The notes: generated by a model from the sequence alone, not told the origin. Counted from the stretch's first letter, positions 43,025 to 51,991 are shown. The stretch: DNA of 64,000 nt from Streptomyces tauricus (GCF_014650955.1 NZ_BMVY01000006.1:248001-312000), one strand, 5' to 3'. Made by a program: numbers and translations.

Positions 43025-43951
43025 TCAGAGGATCGCCACCGGTGCCACCGGGGTGCCCGTGCCGCCGGTGAAGGGTTCGGGCATCGCCGACAGCAGGAAC
43101 GTGAAGCCGCCGACTTCTCCACAGGCTGTGGACAACTTTTCGAGATTCCAGTTCTGGCCCTGGAGCATGCCCATTTCCACCAGGTGGAGCCCATGGACGG
43201 GCAGCCACAAGTCCTCCATCTCCGGAGGAAATATCTCAAAGGTGAGGGTGTCGTTCGCGACCGCCGCGACATCGCGCGCGTGGAACCACTCCGGGGTGCG
43301 CACGGACAGGCCGGGCGAGGGGAAGGCGTACCCGTGCTTGTCGCCCGCGAGGAGGAGCTGGATCTGACCGGTGCGTACGAGGACGATGTCACCCGGGCCG
43401 ACCTTCGCGCCGGCCAGTTCCTCGGCCGCTTCCAGGTCCTCCGGGGTCACCGCGTGCCCGCTGTCCAGGCGCTCCACGCCGAGCGCGCGGGCCACGTCCA
43501 GCAGGACGCCGCGCGAGACGATGTGCCCCGGTTTGTCGATGCCGTTGAACTCGGCACCCCCATGGGCCGTGATCGTGTCGGCGGGGCGGCCGTTGTAGAG
43601 CCTGCCCGAGTGCGAGACATGGCTGAGCGCGTCCCAGTGGGTGGCCGCCTGGAGGCCCATCGTCACGGCGTCGTCGCTGCACGCGATCGTGCCGGCGCCG
43701 AACAGCTCCTGGTTGATCTGCACCATCGTGTGGAGCGGATCGACCCGGCCCGGGATCATCCCCGTCTGTACGCCGTCCCGGCGGAGGGGGAGCGCGAGCG
43801 GGACACGGCGGCCGGTCCGGACGCTCGCGGCGGCCTCGCGCACGACCTCGTCGGTGATCAGGTTCAGGGTGCCGATCTCGTCGTCGGCGCCCCAACGCCC
43901 CCAGTTGTTCACGCGCTTGGCGATCTCGTGGAACTCGGCCGGCAGTGACAT
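43025..43951 (-). CDS. cyclase family protein (putative metal-dependent hydrolase)
   Basis: 308 aa, related to the kynurenine formamidase/cyclase family. The metal-site signature normally HxGTHxDxxxH appears as ATHWDALSHVSH (about 106-117), and the C-terminal half has GDIVLVRTG and HGLHLVEMGMLQGQNW. The family hydrolyses amide, lactone or ring C-C bonds. ATG preceded by GGGGAG. The start lies 30 nt from an imperfect CTGAC-N5-GTCAG site shared with the divergent SDR operon, so a role in the same ring-degradation pathway is likely. Confidence 0.85.
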   Translation of the reverse strand: MSLPAEFHEIAKRVNNWGRWGADDEIGTLNLITDEVVREAAASVRTGRRVPLALPLRRDGVQTGMIPGRVDPLHTMVQINQELFGAGTIACSDDAVTMGLQAATHWDALSHVSHSGRLYNGRPADTITAHGGAEFNGIDKPGHIVSRGVLLDVARALGVERLDSGHAVTPEDLEAAEELAGAKVGPGDIVLVRTGQIQLLLAGDKHGYAFPSPGLSVRTPEWFHARDVAAVANDTLTFEIFPPEMEDLWLPVHGLHLVEMGMLQGQNWNLEKLSTACGEVGGFTFLLSAMPEPFTGGTGTPVAPVAIL

Positions 43952-43981
43952 GAGTACTCCCCGGGGCTTGTCTCCAGGTAT

Positions 43982-43996
43982 CTGACGGGTCGTAGA
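43982..43996. promoter_or_regulatory. CTGAC-type operator, degenerate right arm (cyclase side)
   Basis: CTGACGGGTCGTAGA keeps the left arm and the GGGTC spacer seen at 38170, but the right arm is degenerate. 30 nt before the cyclase start and 33 bp from the next copy. Confidence 0.55.
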
Positions 43997-44014
43997 ATCT
44001 GCTGCGGAGCAAAT

Positions 44015-44029
44015 CTAACGGACCGTCAG
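44015..44029. promoter_or_regulatory. CTGAC-N5-GTCAG operator, one mismatch (SDR side)
   Basis: CTAACGGACCGTCAG, one change in the left arm, 23 nt before the SDR start. Confidence 0.7.
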
Positions 44030-44052
44030 AAACTGCGGGAAGGGGCCGGGGC

Positions 44053-44982
44053 GTGGGGAACTTCCTGGAAGGCGGGGTCGTCGCCGTGACCGGGGCGGGC
44101 CGGGGCATCGGACGCGCGGTGGCCCTGGCGGCGGCGGCCGAGGGCGCACGGGTCGTCGTCAACGACTACGGCGTGTCGATCGAGGGCTCCGAGCCGAGCA
44201 GTTCGGTCGCCGACGCCGTGGTCAAGGAGATCGGGGCGGCCGGCGGGGAGGCCGTCGCGGTGGCCGACGACATCTCCACCATGGCGGGCGGACAGCGGAT
44301 CGTCGACACGGCCCTGGAGACGTACGGGCGGCTCGACGGAGTCGTCTGCGTGGCCGGGATCCTGCGCGAACGGATGCTCTTCAACATGTCCGAGGACGAG
44401 TGGGACCCGGTGATCGCCACGCATCTGAAAGGCACGTTCACCGTGTTCCGCGCGGCCTCGGCCGTGATGCGGAGGCAGGGTTCCGGCACGCTGATCGGGT
44501 TCACCAGCGGCAACCACCAGGGGTCCGTCTCGCAGGCCAACTACAGCGCGGCGAAGGGCGGCGTCATCTCGCTCGTCCGCAGCGCGGCGCTCGGGCTCCA
44601 CAAGTACGGGGTCACGGCGAACGCGGTCGCGCCGGTCGCCCGTACGCGGATGTCCGCGAACGTGCCGATGGAGCTGACGGAGATCGGCGAACCGGAGGAC
44701 GTGGCCGCGCTCGTGGTCTACCTGCTGTCCGCGCGGGCCCGGGAGGAGGGCATCACCGGGCAGGTGTACACGGTCGCGGGGCCGAAGATCGCGGTGTGGG
44801 CACAGCCGCGGGAGCTCCGCGCCGGGTACGCGGAGGGGGGTTGGACGCCGGAGCGGATCGCGGACTTCCTGCCGGGGACTGTGGGGGTGGATCCGATGCC
44901 GATGCTCGCGCGGGTGGAGGAGATGGAGCGGGCGGCTCGTGCGGCTCGCGGGGCGGAGGGGGCGCCGAAGGGGGCGCCGTAG
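44053..44982 (+). CDS. short-chain dehydrogenase/reductase
   Basis: 309 aa NAD(P)-dependent SDR, resembling the 3-hydroxyacyl-CoA dehydrogenase part of HSD17B4-type proteins. Cofactor motif TGAGRGIG (about 15-22), catalytic serine in GFTSGNHQG and YSAAKGG (about 162-168) with Tyr and Lys. The C-terminal ~60 residues (EEMERAARAARGAEG) are an Ala/Gly-rich extension. GTG 44053. First gene of an operon with acyl-CoA dehydrogenase and alcohol dehydrogenase, under the CTGAC motif; probably oxidises the beta-hydroxyacyl intermediate. Confidence 0.88.
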   Translation: MGNFLEGGVVAVTGAGRGIGRAVALAAAAEGARVVVNDYGVSIEGSEPSSSVADAVVKEIGAAGGEAVAVADDISTMAGGQRIVDTALETYGRLDGVVCVAGILRERMLFNMSEDEWDPVIATHLKGTFTVFRAASAVMRRQGSGTLIGFTSGNHQGSVSQANYSAAKGGVISLVRSAALGLHKYGVTANAVAPVARTRMSANVPMELTEIGEPEDVAALVVYLLSARAREEGITGQVYTVAGPKIAVWAQPRELRAGYAEGGWTPERIADFLPGTVGVDPMPMLARVEEMERAARAARGAEGAPKGAP

Positions 44983-45024
44983 GGGTTGGTGTGGTTGGCG
45001 GGTGCGGGTTCGCTGTGGCTTGTT

Positions 45025-45044
45025 GCGCAGTTCCCCGTGCCCCT
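45025..45044 (+). repeat. single copy of the GC-rich 20-mer (GTGCCCCT variant)
   Basis: GCGCAGTTCCCCGTGCCCCT, one substitution from the family core, in the 95-bp gap between SDR and acyl-CoA dehydrogenase genes. Shows that the element also enters operon interiors. Confidence 0.7.
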
Positions 45045-45077
45045 GGGCGAGTCGGGCGATGGGCGGTGGAGGGGTTC

Positions 45078-46220
45078 ATGGAGTTCGGGGTCACCGCGGA
45101 GGACGAGGCGTTTCGGGGGGAGGTTCGGCGGTGGCTGGCCGGACATGTCCCCTGGGACGGGGACCGGCGGAGCTGGGAGCGGACGCTCGGGGGCGGTGGG
45201 TGGATCGGGATCGGGTGGGGGGTGGAGGGGTACGGGAACCGGGCGGTCGGGATCGGGCGGCAGGTGGTGTGGGCCGAGGAGTACGCGCGGGCCCGGGCGC
45301 CCGCGCGGAGCGGGCACATCGGGGAGAAGCTGCTGGCTCCGACGCTCATCGCGCACGGGAGCGAGGAGCAGAAGGCCCGCTTCCTGCCGCCCATCGCCTC
45401 CGGGGACGAGCTGTGGTGCCAGGGGTACAGCGAGCCCGGCGCCGGCTCCGACCTCGCGGGCATCCGTACGGAGGCCGTGCGGGAGGCGGACGGGTACCGG
45501 ATCAGCGGGCAGAAGATCTGGACCTCGCTGGCCCACGAGGCGGACTGGTGCTTCGTACTGGCCCGTACGGAGGCGGGGTCGCGGCGGCACCGCGGGCTGA
45601 GCTTTCTGCTCGTACCCATGGACCAGCCCGGGCGGATCGACGTCCGGCCGATCCGGCAGATGACCGGGACCAGCGAGTTCAACGAGGTCTTCTTCGACGG
45701 GGCGCACGCACGCGCGGAGCATCTCGTCGGCGGTGAGGGCAACGGCTGGCAGGTCGCGATGAGCCTGCTCGGCTTCGAACGCGGAGTCTCCACACTGGCC
45801 CAGCAGGTCGGCTTCGCCCAGGAGTTGGCACAGGTGGTGGACGCGGCCGTCGCCTCGGGGGCGGCCGACGACCCGGTCGTCCGCGATCTGCTCGTACGCC
45901 AGTGGGCCGAGCTGCGCACCATGCGGTGGAACGCCCTGCGCACGCTGGGGAGTTCGGCGGACCGCGGCGCCCCCAGTGTGGCCAAGCTGATGTGGGGGCG
46001 CTGGCATCAGCGGCTCGGTGAACTGGCGATGCGGGTGCGGGGGGCCGGGGCGGCGGTCGGTCCCGGGGACTGGTCGGCCGGGGCGCCCTACGAACTGGAC
46101 GACCTCCAGCACCTGTTCCTCTTCAGCCGGGCCGACACCATCTACGGCGGCTCGGACGAGATCCAGCGCACGATCATCGCCGAGCGCGTGCTCGGCCTTC
46201 CCAGGGAAGCGAAGGGCTGA
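45078..46220 (+). CDS. acyl-CoA dehydrogenase
   Basis: 380 aa. CQGYSEPGAGSDLAGIRTEA (about 113-132), SGQKIWTSLAHEADWC, then FSRADTIYGGSDEIQRTIIAERVLGLPREA at the C-terminus. The Gly in place of Asp in EPGAGSD is also seen in FadE proteins of steroid-type clusters. ATG 45078 with GGAGGGGTTC upstream; the frame open to 44400 is antisense-like artefact. Coupled to the alcohol dehydrogenase 4 nt downstream. Confidence 0.9.
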   Translation: MEFGVTAEDEAFRGEVRRWLAGHVPWDGDRRSWERTLGGGGWIGIGWGVEGYGNRAVGIGRQVVWAEEYARARAPARSGHIGEKLLAPTLIAHGSEEQKARFLPPIASGDELWCQGYSEPGAGSDLAGIRTEAVREADGYRISGQKIWTSLAHEADWCFVLARTEAGSRRHRGLSFLLVPMDQPGRIDVRPIRQMTGTSEFNEVFFDGAHARAEHLVGGEGNGWQVAMSLLGFERGVSTLAQQVGFAQELAQVVDAAVASGAADDPVVRDLLVRQWAELRTMRWNALRTLGSSADRGAPSVAKLMWGRWHQRLGELAMRVRGAGAAVGPGDWSAGAPYELDDLQHLFLFSRADTIYGGSDEIQRTIIAERVLGLPREAKG

Positions 46221-46224
46221 GGTC

Positions 46225-47274
46225 ATGAAGGGCGTGGTCTTCGACGGCAAGCAGGCGCAGGTGGTGGACGACCTGGAGGTACGGGACCCGGGGCCCGGGG
46301 AAGTACTCGTCGCGGTCTCGGCGGCGGGGCTGTGCCACAGCGACCTCTCCGTGCTGGACGGGACCATCCCCTTCCCCGTACCCGTGGTGCTCGGGCACGA
46401 GGGCGCGGGCGTCGTGGCGGAGGTCGGCGCCGGGGTCACCCATGTGGAGCCCGGCGACCATGTCTCCCTGTCCACGCTCGCGAACTGCGGCGCGTGCGCC
46501 GAGTGCGACCGGGGGCGGCCCACCATGTGCCGCAAGGCCATCGGGATGCCGCAGCGGCCGTTCGTGCGGGGTGGGCAGCCGTTGTACCAGTTCGCGTCCA
46601 ACTCCGCCTTCGCCGAACGGACGGTGGTGAAGGCCGTGCAGGCGGTACGGATCCCCGAGGACATCCCGATGGCGTCGGCCGCCCTGATCGGATGCGGGGT
46701 GCTGACCGGGGTCGGGGCCGTGCTGAACCGGGCGCGGGTGGAGCACGGGGACAGCGTGGTCGTCATCGGCACGGGCGGGATCGGGCTCAACGTCATCCAG
46801 GGCGCGCGGATCGCCGGGGCGCTCACGGTGGTCGCGGTGGATTCCAATCCGGCGAAGGAGGGGGTGGCTCGGCGGTTCGGGGCCGGGCACTTCTTCACGT
46901 CCGCGGAGGGGGTGCGGGACGTCCTGCCGACGGGGGCGGATCACGTCTTCGAGTGCGTCGGGCGGGTGGAGCTGGTACGGCAGGCCGTCGATCTGCTCGA
47001 CCGGCGGGGGCAGGCGGTGCTGCTGGGCGTGCCGGGTGCCGGGGCCGAGGCGTCCTTCGTCGTCTCGTCCATGTACCTCGACAAGTCGATCCTCGGGTGT
47101 CGGTACGGGGCTGCTCGGCCGCAGCGGGATGTTGCGCTGTATGCGGAGATGTATCGGGAGGGGCGGTTGTTGCTGGACGAGTTGGTGACGGAGACGTATG
47201 GGGTGGACGAGTTCGAGAAAGCCGTCGCTGACGCGAGGGGCGGGCTTGCGGCCCGGGCTGTTCTGACGTTCTAG
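46225..47274 (+). CDS. zinc-dependent alcohol dehydrogenase (MDR family)
   Basis: 349 aa. Catalytic zinc Cys in GLCHSDLSVLDG (about 34-45), GHEGAGVVAEVG, structural zinc loop CGACAECDRGRPTMC (about 88-102), and NAD-binding GTGGIGLNVIQGA (about 180-192). Class III-like length; no sign of mycothiol-specific insertion. Follows the dehydrogenase closely, so it oxidises an alcohol or aldehyde in the same pathway. A 14-bp palindrome covers the stop codon and a dense repeat array follows. Confidence 0.92.
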   Translation: MKGVVFDGKQAQVVDDLEVRDPGPGEVLVAVSAAGLCHSDLSVLDGTIPFPVPVVLGHEGAGVVAEVGAGVTHVEPGDHVSLSTLANCGACAECDRGRPTMCRKAIGMPQRPFVRGGQPLYQFASNSAFAERTVVKAVQAVRIPEDIPMASAALIGCGVLTGVGAVLNRARVEHGDSVVVIGTGGIGLNVIQGARIAGALTVVAVDSNPAKEGVARRFGAGHFFTSAEGVRDVLPTGADHVFECVGRVELVRQAVDLLDRRGQAVLLGVPGAGAEASFVVSSMYLDKSILGCRYGAARPQRDVALYAEMYREGRLLLDELVTETYGVDEFEKAVADARGGLAARAVLTF

Positions 47275-47279
47275 AACGT
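47266..47279. repeat. 14-bp palindrome over the alcohol dehydrogenase stop codon
   Basis: ACGTTCTAGAACGT is perfectly self-complementary and contains the TAG stop. It lies directly before the repeat array. Confidence 0.55.
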
Positions 47280-47280
47280 T

Positions 47281-47487
47281 GCGCCGTTCCCCGCGCCCCT
47301 AAAAGACTGCGCAGTTCCCCGCGCCCCTGAAGGCAAAAGATTGCGCCGTTCCCCGCGCCCCTGAAGGCAAAAGATTGCGCCGTTCCCCGCGCCCCTGAAG
47401 ACAAAAGATTGCGCCGTTCCCCGCGCCCCTGAAAACAAAAGATTGCGCCGTTCCCCGCGCCCCTTTTAGGGGCGCGGGGAACGGCGC
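47281..47487. repeat. 34-bp tandem array of the GC-rich 20-mer (six direct copies plus one inverted)
   Basis: 20-mer cores begin at 47281, 47309, 47343, 47377, 47411 and 47445; the last five are exactly 34 bp apart, with spacers close to GAAGGCAAAAGATT. An inverted core follows at 47468-47487. This is the densest array in the window. It separates the alcohol dehydrogenase from the convergent GlxA-type regulator. Confidence 0.9.
47445..47487. terminator. perfect 20-bp hairpin from facing repeat copies
   Basis: GCGCCGTTCCCCGCGCCCCT (47445-47464) and its exact reverse complement (47468-47487) are separated by TTT. With a 20-bp GC-rich stem it should stop polymerase from both directions. Confidence 0.8.
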
Positions 47488-47511
47488 AGCGGGGGTTTGG
47501 GGGCGGAGCCC

Positions 47512-48549
47512 CTATGGGGTGACGGGGTGGGTAGGGGCGGCGGGGGCGAGAGAAGAGGGGTGGCGGAAGGTTCGGCGGTAGGTCGTGGGGGTTACTCCCA
47601 GGGCGGACTGGAGGTGCTGGCGCATCGACTGGGCCGTGCCGAAACCCGCGTCCGCCGCGACCTGGTCCATCGACAGATCCGTGGATTCGAGCAGATGACG
47701 GGCGCGCTCGACCCGCTGCTGGGTGATCCACTGCCCCGGGCTGACCCCCGCCTCCTCCCGGAACCGCCGCGTGAACGTCCGTACCGACATCGCCTCCTGC
47801 ACAGCCATGTCCCGCAACTGGATCGGCTCGTGCAACCGCCTCAACGCCCAGGCACGCGCCCTGATCGTCGTCGCCAACTGCGGTTCCGGCACCGGCCGTT
47901 CGATGTACTGCGCCTGGCCGCCGTCACGGTGCGGAGGCACGACCGTGCGGCGGGCCACATCGTTGGCGACCGCGGTCCCGTGGTCGCGGCGCACGATGTG
48001 GATGCACAGGTCGATGCCCGCCGCGACCCCGGCGGAGGTGAGCACGTCCCCGTCGTCGATGAACAGCACGTCGGCGTCGACCCGCACCTTCGGGAAGAGG
48101 CGCTGGAAGTGTTCGGCGGACGCCCAGTGCGTGGTCGCCGGGCGCCCGTCGAGGAGTCCGGCGGCGGCGAGGACGTACCCGCCCGTGCAGATGGAGACGA
48201 GCCGGGTGCCCGGCCGGACCAGGGCGAGGGCCGCGGCCAGGTCGTCGGTGAGCACGCCCTCGTCGTGGACCGGGCCCAGCTCGTACGAGGCCGGGATGAC
48301 GACGGTGTCGGCGGTGGCCAGGGCCTCGGGGCCGTTCTCGACCAGCACGGAGAAGTCGGCGTCCGTCTCGACCGGGCCCGGCGGCCGGACGGAGCAGGTG
48401 ACGATGTCGTACAGCCTGCGGCCCTGGGCGTCCTTGGCGCGTCCGAAGATGCGCTGCGGGATGCCCAGCTCGAAGGGGAGGAGGCCGTCCAGGGCGAGGA
48501 CGACGACCCGGTGCCGACGGGGCGGGGTGTCCGGCGTGTGCGTACCCAT
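47512..48549 (-). CDS. GlxA-family transcriptional regulator (DJ-1/PfpI plus AraC)
   Basis: 345 aa. N-terminal DJ-1/PfpI-like domain (about 14-200: VVVLALDGLLPFELGIPQRI, then SICTGGYVLAAAGLLDGR with the elbow cysteine) and C-terminal AraC double helix-turn-helix (about 230-330: MAVQEAMSVRTFTRRFREE, VAADAGFGTAQSMRQHL). Family members sense small amides, nitriles or amino acids. Divergent from the MFS gene, 71 nt apart, and a probable regulator of it. ATG 48549. Confidence 0.9.
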   Translation of the reverse strand: MGTHTPDTPPRRHRVVVLALDGLLPFELGIPQRIFGRAKDAQGRRLYDIVTCSVRPPGPVETDADFSVLVENGPEALATADTVVIPASYELGPVHDEGVLTDDLAAALALVRPGTRLVSICTGGYVLAAAGLLDGRPATTHWASAEHFQRLFPKVRVDADVLFIDDGDVLTSAGVAAGIDLCIHIVRRDHGTAVANDVARRTVVPPHRDGGQAQYIERPVPEPQLATTIRARAWALRRLHEPIQLRDMAVQEAMSVRTFTRRFREEAGVSPGQWITQQRVERARHLLESTDLSMDQVAADAGFGTAQSMRQHLQSALGVTPTTYRRTFRHPSSLAPAAPTHPVTP

Positions 48550-48620
48550 GGCCCGATCCTAGCGAATGCTGTCCTTCGGGCCACTCGTTCGGGGAGGGCC
48601 GAGGACCGAAGCTCGGTGAC

Positions 48621-50039
48621 GTGACACAGACAACCGACGCCGCGGGTGAGGCGGCAGCCGCGCAGGACCCGGTAACCGACGCGCGGGACTCCGGAACCGA
48701 AGCCCGAGCGCAGGCGCGGGACTCCGGAACCACAGCCCGAGCGCAGGATCTCGGAACCGACGCGACCGGGCGGCGGCGGCGTGCGCGGGTGCACCGGGCG
48801 TGGTTCGTCGCCGCCGTCACCTTTGTGACGATCATCGGCGCGGCGGCCTTCCGTTCGCTGCCCGGCCTGCTGATCGACCCGCTGCACGACGAGTTCGACT
48901 GGTCGCGCGGCACGATCGGCCTCGCCGTCTCCGTCAACCTCGCGCTGTACGGGCTCACGGCGCCGTTCGCCGCCGCGCTGATGGACCGGTTCGGCATCCG
49001 GCGGGTCGTCGCGCTCGCCCTCGTCGTGATCGCGGTCGGTTCCGGCGCCACGGTGTGGATGACCGCGGCCTGGCAGCTGCTGCTGTGCTGGGGGCTGCTC
49101 GTGGGCCTGGGGTCCGGCTCGATGGCCCTCGCCTTCGCCGCGACCGTCACCAACCGCTGGTTCACCGAGAAGCGCGGCCTGGTCACCGGCATCCTCACCG
49201 CCGCCTCCGCCTCCGGCCAGTTGATCTTCCTGCCCGTGCTGTCCTGGATCGTCGAGGAGCACGACTGGCGTCCGGCCGCCGTGACCGTGGCCCTGGCGGC
49301 GCTCGTCGTCGTGCCGTTCGTCTGGCTCCTGCTGCGCGACCATCCGGCGGACGTGGGCCTCAAGCCGTACGGGGCGACGGAGTTCGTCGAGAAGCCGCCG
49401 CCCGTGCCGGGGGCCGCGCGTCGAGCGGTGAAGGTCCTCCTCTCCGCCGCGCGCACGGGGCCCTTCTGGCTGCTCGCGGGGACCTTCGCGATCTGCGGCG
49501 CCTCGACGAACGGCCTGATCCAGACCCACTTCGTGCCCGCCGCCCACGACCACGGCATGCCCATCACGGCCGCCGCCTCGCTGCTCGCCGTCATCGGCGT
49601 CTTCGACGTCGTCGGCACGATCGCCTCCGGCTGGTTCACGGACCACTTCGACCCGCGCCGGCTGCTGGCGGTCTACTACGCCCTGCGTGGCGTCTCGCTC
49701 CTCTTCCTGCCCCTGCTGCTGGGCCCCTCGGTCCACCCGCCGATGATCTTCTTCATCGTCTTCTACGGACTCGACTGGGTCGCCACCGTGCCACCCACCA
49801 TCGCCCTGTGCCGTGACCGGTTCGGCGACGACAGCGCGATCGTCTTCGGCTGGGTTCTCGCCTCCCACCAGGTGGGCGCCGCCCTCGTCGCCTTCCTCGG
49901 CGGAGTCGTCCGCGACACCTTCGGCGAGTACGACGTGATGTGGTACGCCTCCGGGGCGCTGTGCGCCGTGGCCGCGCTGATGGCGCTGGTGATCCGGCGC
50001 GGCGGGGCGGTGCCGGGGAAGGTCGTCCTCAGCCCGTGA
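48621..50039 (+). CDS. MFS transporter
   Basis: 472 aa with twelve predicted membrane helices after a 55-residue hydrophilic N-terminus. That tail contains a 33-bp tandem repeat (ARDSGTEARAQ, then ARDSGTTARAQ). MFS loop motif DRFGIRRVVALA after TM2. Resembles oxalate/formate or monocarboxylate-type members (FDWSRGTIGLAVSVNLALYG). Likely takes up the substrate of the neighbouring catabolic genes, or exports; direction cannot be told. GTG start. Converges with the flavin reductase gene, overlapping by 11 nt. Confidence 0.88.
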   Translation: MTQTTDAAGEAAAAQDPVTDARDSGTEARAQARDSGTTARAQDLGTDATGRRRRARVHRAWFVAAVTFVTIIGAAAFRSLPGLLIDPLHDEFDWSRGTIGLAVSVNLALYGLTAPFAAALMDRFGIRRVVALALVVIAVGSGATVWMTAAWQLLLCWGLLVGLGSGSMALAFAATVTNRWFTEKRGLVTGILTAASASGQLIFLPVLSWIVEEHDWRPAAVTVALAALVVVPFVWLLLRDHPADVGLKPYGATEFVEKPPPVPGAARRAVKVLLSAARTGPFWLLAGTFAICGASTNGLIQTHFVPAAHDHGMPITAAASLLAVIGVFDVVGTIASGWFTDHFDPRRLLAVYYALRGVSLLFLPLLLGPSVHPPMIFFIVFYGLDWVATVPPTIALCRDRFGDDSAIVFGWVLASHQVGAALVAFLGGVVRDTFGEYDVMWYASGALCAVAALMALVIRRGGAVPGKVVLSP

Positions 50040-50706
50040 ACGGGGCGAAGCCGCCGAAGTGGCCGCGGTGGAAGAGGAGGGGCTCGGTGCCGGTGCCCGC
50101 GCCCGTGCCGGTTTCGGCTTCGGTGTCGGTGTCGGGTGTGCCCAGGGCGTTCACCCTGCCCACCACGATCAGGTGGTCGCCGCCCGGGTGGACCGCGTGG
50201 ACGGTGCAGTCGATCCACGCGGTGGCGCCGGCCAGGCGGGGCGAACCGGAGACCGGCGACGGTTCGTGGGCGACCCCCGCGAACTTGTCCGCGCCGCTGA
50301 CCGCGAAGCCGCGGCACAGGTCGCCCTGGTGCGCGCCGAGGACGTTCACGCAGAAGACGCCCGCGCGGGCGATACGCGGCCAGGTCGTCGACGTACGCGC
50401 GACCATGAACGTGATCAGGGGTGGGTCGAGGGAGAGCGCGGCGAACGACTGACAGGCGAAGCCCGAGGGGGTGGCGCCTGTGGTCTCCGGGTCGGCCGGC
50501 GGGGCCGGGGCTGTTATCACGGTGACGCCTGTTGCGAAGTTGCCGAGTACGCGGCGGAATTCGGCCGGGTCGATCGGGGCGCGTTCGTCGTCGGCGACCG
50601 CGCGCAGGTCGGGGCGGGGGAGTGGTTCGACCGGTTGCGCGGTCCTGGGGCTCCCGGCCGACCTCAGGTAGCGGACGGCTGCCGCGGCCATTCCTGCGTG
50701 TCCCAT
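50029..50706 (-). CDS. flavin reductase family protein
   Basis: 225 aa from ATG 50706, which follows GAAGGCG; ATG 50718 four codons upstream is possible. FMN/FAD reductase domain at about 45-190: FRRVLGNFATGVTVITA, GFACQSFAALSLDPPLITFMV and GVFCVNVLGAHQ. Such proteins supply reduced flavin to two-component monooxygenases. No oxygenase component sits beside it; the FAD monooxygenase at 56709 is self-sufficient. The C-terminal region has a Thr/Gly/Glu repeat (EAETGTGAGTGTE). Last gene after the enoyl-CoA hydratase, 34-46 nt apart. Confidence 0.85.
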   Translation of the reverse strand: MGHAGMAAAAVRYLRSAGSPRTAQPVEPLPRPDLRAVADDERAPIDPAEFRRVLGNFATGVTVITAPAPPADPETTGATPSGFACQSFAALSLDPPLITFMVARTSTTWPRIARAGVFCVNVLGAHQGDLCRGFAVSGADKFAGVAHEPSPVSGSPRLAGATAWIDCTVHAVHPGGDHLIVVGRVNALGTPDTDTEAETGTGAGTGTEPLLFHRGHFGGFAPFTG

Positions 50707-50723
50707 CACGCCTTCCATTGAAG

Positions 50724-50738
50724 GTGACGGGGCGTCAG
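50724..50738. promoter_or_regulatory. weak CTGAC-N5-GTCAG-like site before flavin reductase
   Basis: GTGACGGGGCGTCAG differs by one base from the motif and lies 17 nt before ATG 50706. It overlaps the ribosome-binding region, so it may be coincidence. Confidence 0.35.
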
Positions 50739-50752
50739 ATGGGAAGGGGCGT

Positions 50753-51532
50753 TCAACGGCCGGTGAAGTCCGGGGTGCGGCGCTCCACGAACGCCGTTAC
50801 GCCTTCCGTGGCGTCCGACGTCGTCATGTTGATCTCCTGGGCGGCGGCCTCGGCGCGGAACGCGGTGGCGCGGTCGGAGTCCAGGGAGGCGTTCACCAGT
50901 TGCTTCGTGAAGGCGAGGGAGCGGGTGGGGCCGGTGGCGAGGCGTTCGGCCCAGGCGCGGGCCGTGGCCTCCAGCTCCTCGTCCGGGACCACGCGGTTCA
51001 CCAGGCCGAGGTGGTGTGCGTCCGCGGCGGTCAGGGCGTCGCCGAAGAACATCAGCTCCTTCGCGCGTTGCGGGCCGATCAGGCGGGGGAGGAGGTAGGC
51101 GCCGCCGCCGTCGGGGACGAGGCCGCGGCGGACGAACACCTCGATGAATCTGGCCGATTCCGCGGCGAGGATCAGGTCGCAGGCGTAGGCGAGGTGGGCG
51201 CCCAGGCCGGCCGCGGTGCCGTTCACTGCGGCGATCACCGGCTTCTCGCAGTCCAGGACTGCGGTGATGAGGCGTTGGGCGCCGGTTCGGATGACGCGGG
51301 AGATGTCGCCGGGGAGGGGGGTGTTGGGGGGTGGGCCTGCGCGTAGGTCTGCGCCTGTGCAGAAGCCGCGGCCTGTTGCTGTGAGGACCACGGCTCGGGT
51401 GTCGGGGTCGGCGGACGCGCCCTCCAGGAGGCGGATGAGGTGGTCGCGTTGGGTGGGGGTGAGGGCGTTCATGGCCTCGGGGCGGTTGAGGGTGATCCAG
51501 GAGACGTTGTTCTTGAACGTGTGTTTCAGCAA
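50753..51532 (-). CDS. enoyl-CoA hydratase/isomerase
   Basis: 259 aa crotonase family. GRGFCTGADLRAGP (about 57-70) and the second oxyanion segment VNGTAAGLGAHLAYACDLIL (about 101-120) are clear; FVRRGLVPDGGGAYLLPRL follows. Probably hydrates the product of one of the acyl-CoA dehydrogenases in the 36-47 kb genes. Same strand as the CoA ligase at 51992 but separated from it by a 459-bp repeat region, so it may have its own promoter. Confidence 0.9.
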   Translation of the reverse strand: MLKHTFKNNVSWITLNRPEAMNALTPTQRDHLIRLLEGASADPDTRAVVLTATGRGFCTGADLRAGPPPNTPLPGDISRVIRTGAQRLITAVLDCEKPVIAAVNGTAAGLGAHLAYACDLILAAESARFIEVFVRRGLVPDGGGAYLLPRLIGPQRAKELMFFGDALTAADAHHLGLVNRVVPDEELEATARAWAERLATGPTRSLAFTKQLVNASLDSDRATAFRAEAAAQEINMTTSDATEGVTAFVERRTPDFTGR

Positions 51533-51586
51533 CTGGGGCTCCGGGGGTGGGGTTGTTTGTCGGGTGCGGGTTGGGGGGTGCTTGTT

Positions 51587-51884
51587 GCGCAGTTCCCCGC
51601 GCCCCTGGGGGGTTGGGGTCGGGGTGGGTTGTTGGGTGCGGGTCGGTGGGGGCTGGCTGCGCAGCAGCGCGTCGTTCTGCTCGCGCCTGGAGATGAAAGC
51701 TGGGGCGCAGCCCCGCTTTCAGGGGCGCGGGGAACTGCGCGCTCAGCCGTGACTGGGCCGCAGGTGTGGGTGTGCGTGGCTTTTGGGTTTTGAGGGGCGC
51801 GGGGAACTGCGCGTTCAGCTGTGACTGGGGCGCCGATGTGGGCGCGTGTGACTTTTGGGGATTCAGGGGCGCGGGGAACTGCGC
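51587..51884. repeat. repeat cluster with 72-bp tandem units
   Basis: One direct core at 51587-51606, then three inverted cores at 51721, 51793 and 51865, exactly 72 bp apart and with shared flanks (GGGAACTGCGC followed by G[C/T]TCAGC-type text). It fills the 51533-51991 gap between enoyl-CoA hydratase and CoA ligase genes. The facing copies can form a hairpin. Confidence 0.85.
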
Positions 51885-51991
51885 GGTCAGCCATCGTCGG
51901 GGCGCACATGCGAGCGTGCCCCCGGTTGCCCCCCGGTGGGGTTCCGCCGTGTGGGTGGGGTCGTGGGAGGCATCGCCGTCCCGCGCCGGAG

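Noticed and set aside
47309..47464. 34-bp regular array resembling a CRISPR
   Set aside because: The spacers are nearly identical to each other, there are no unique spacers, no cas genes, and the same core occurs singly in many other gaps.
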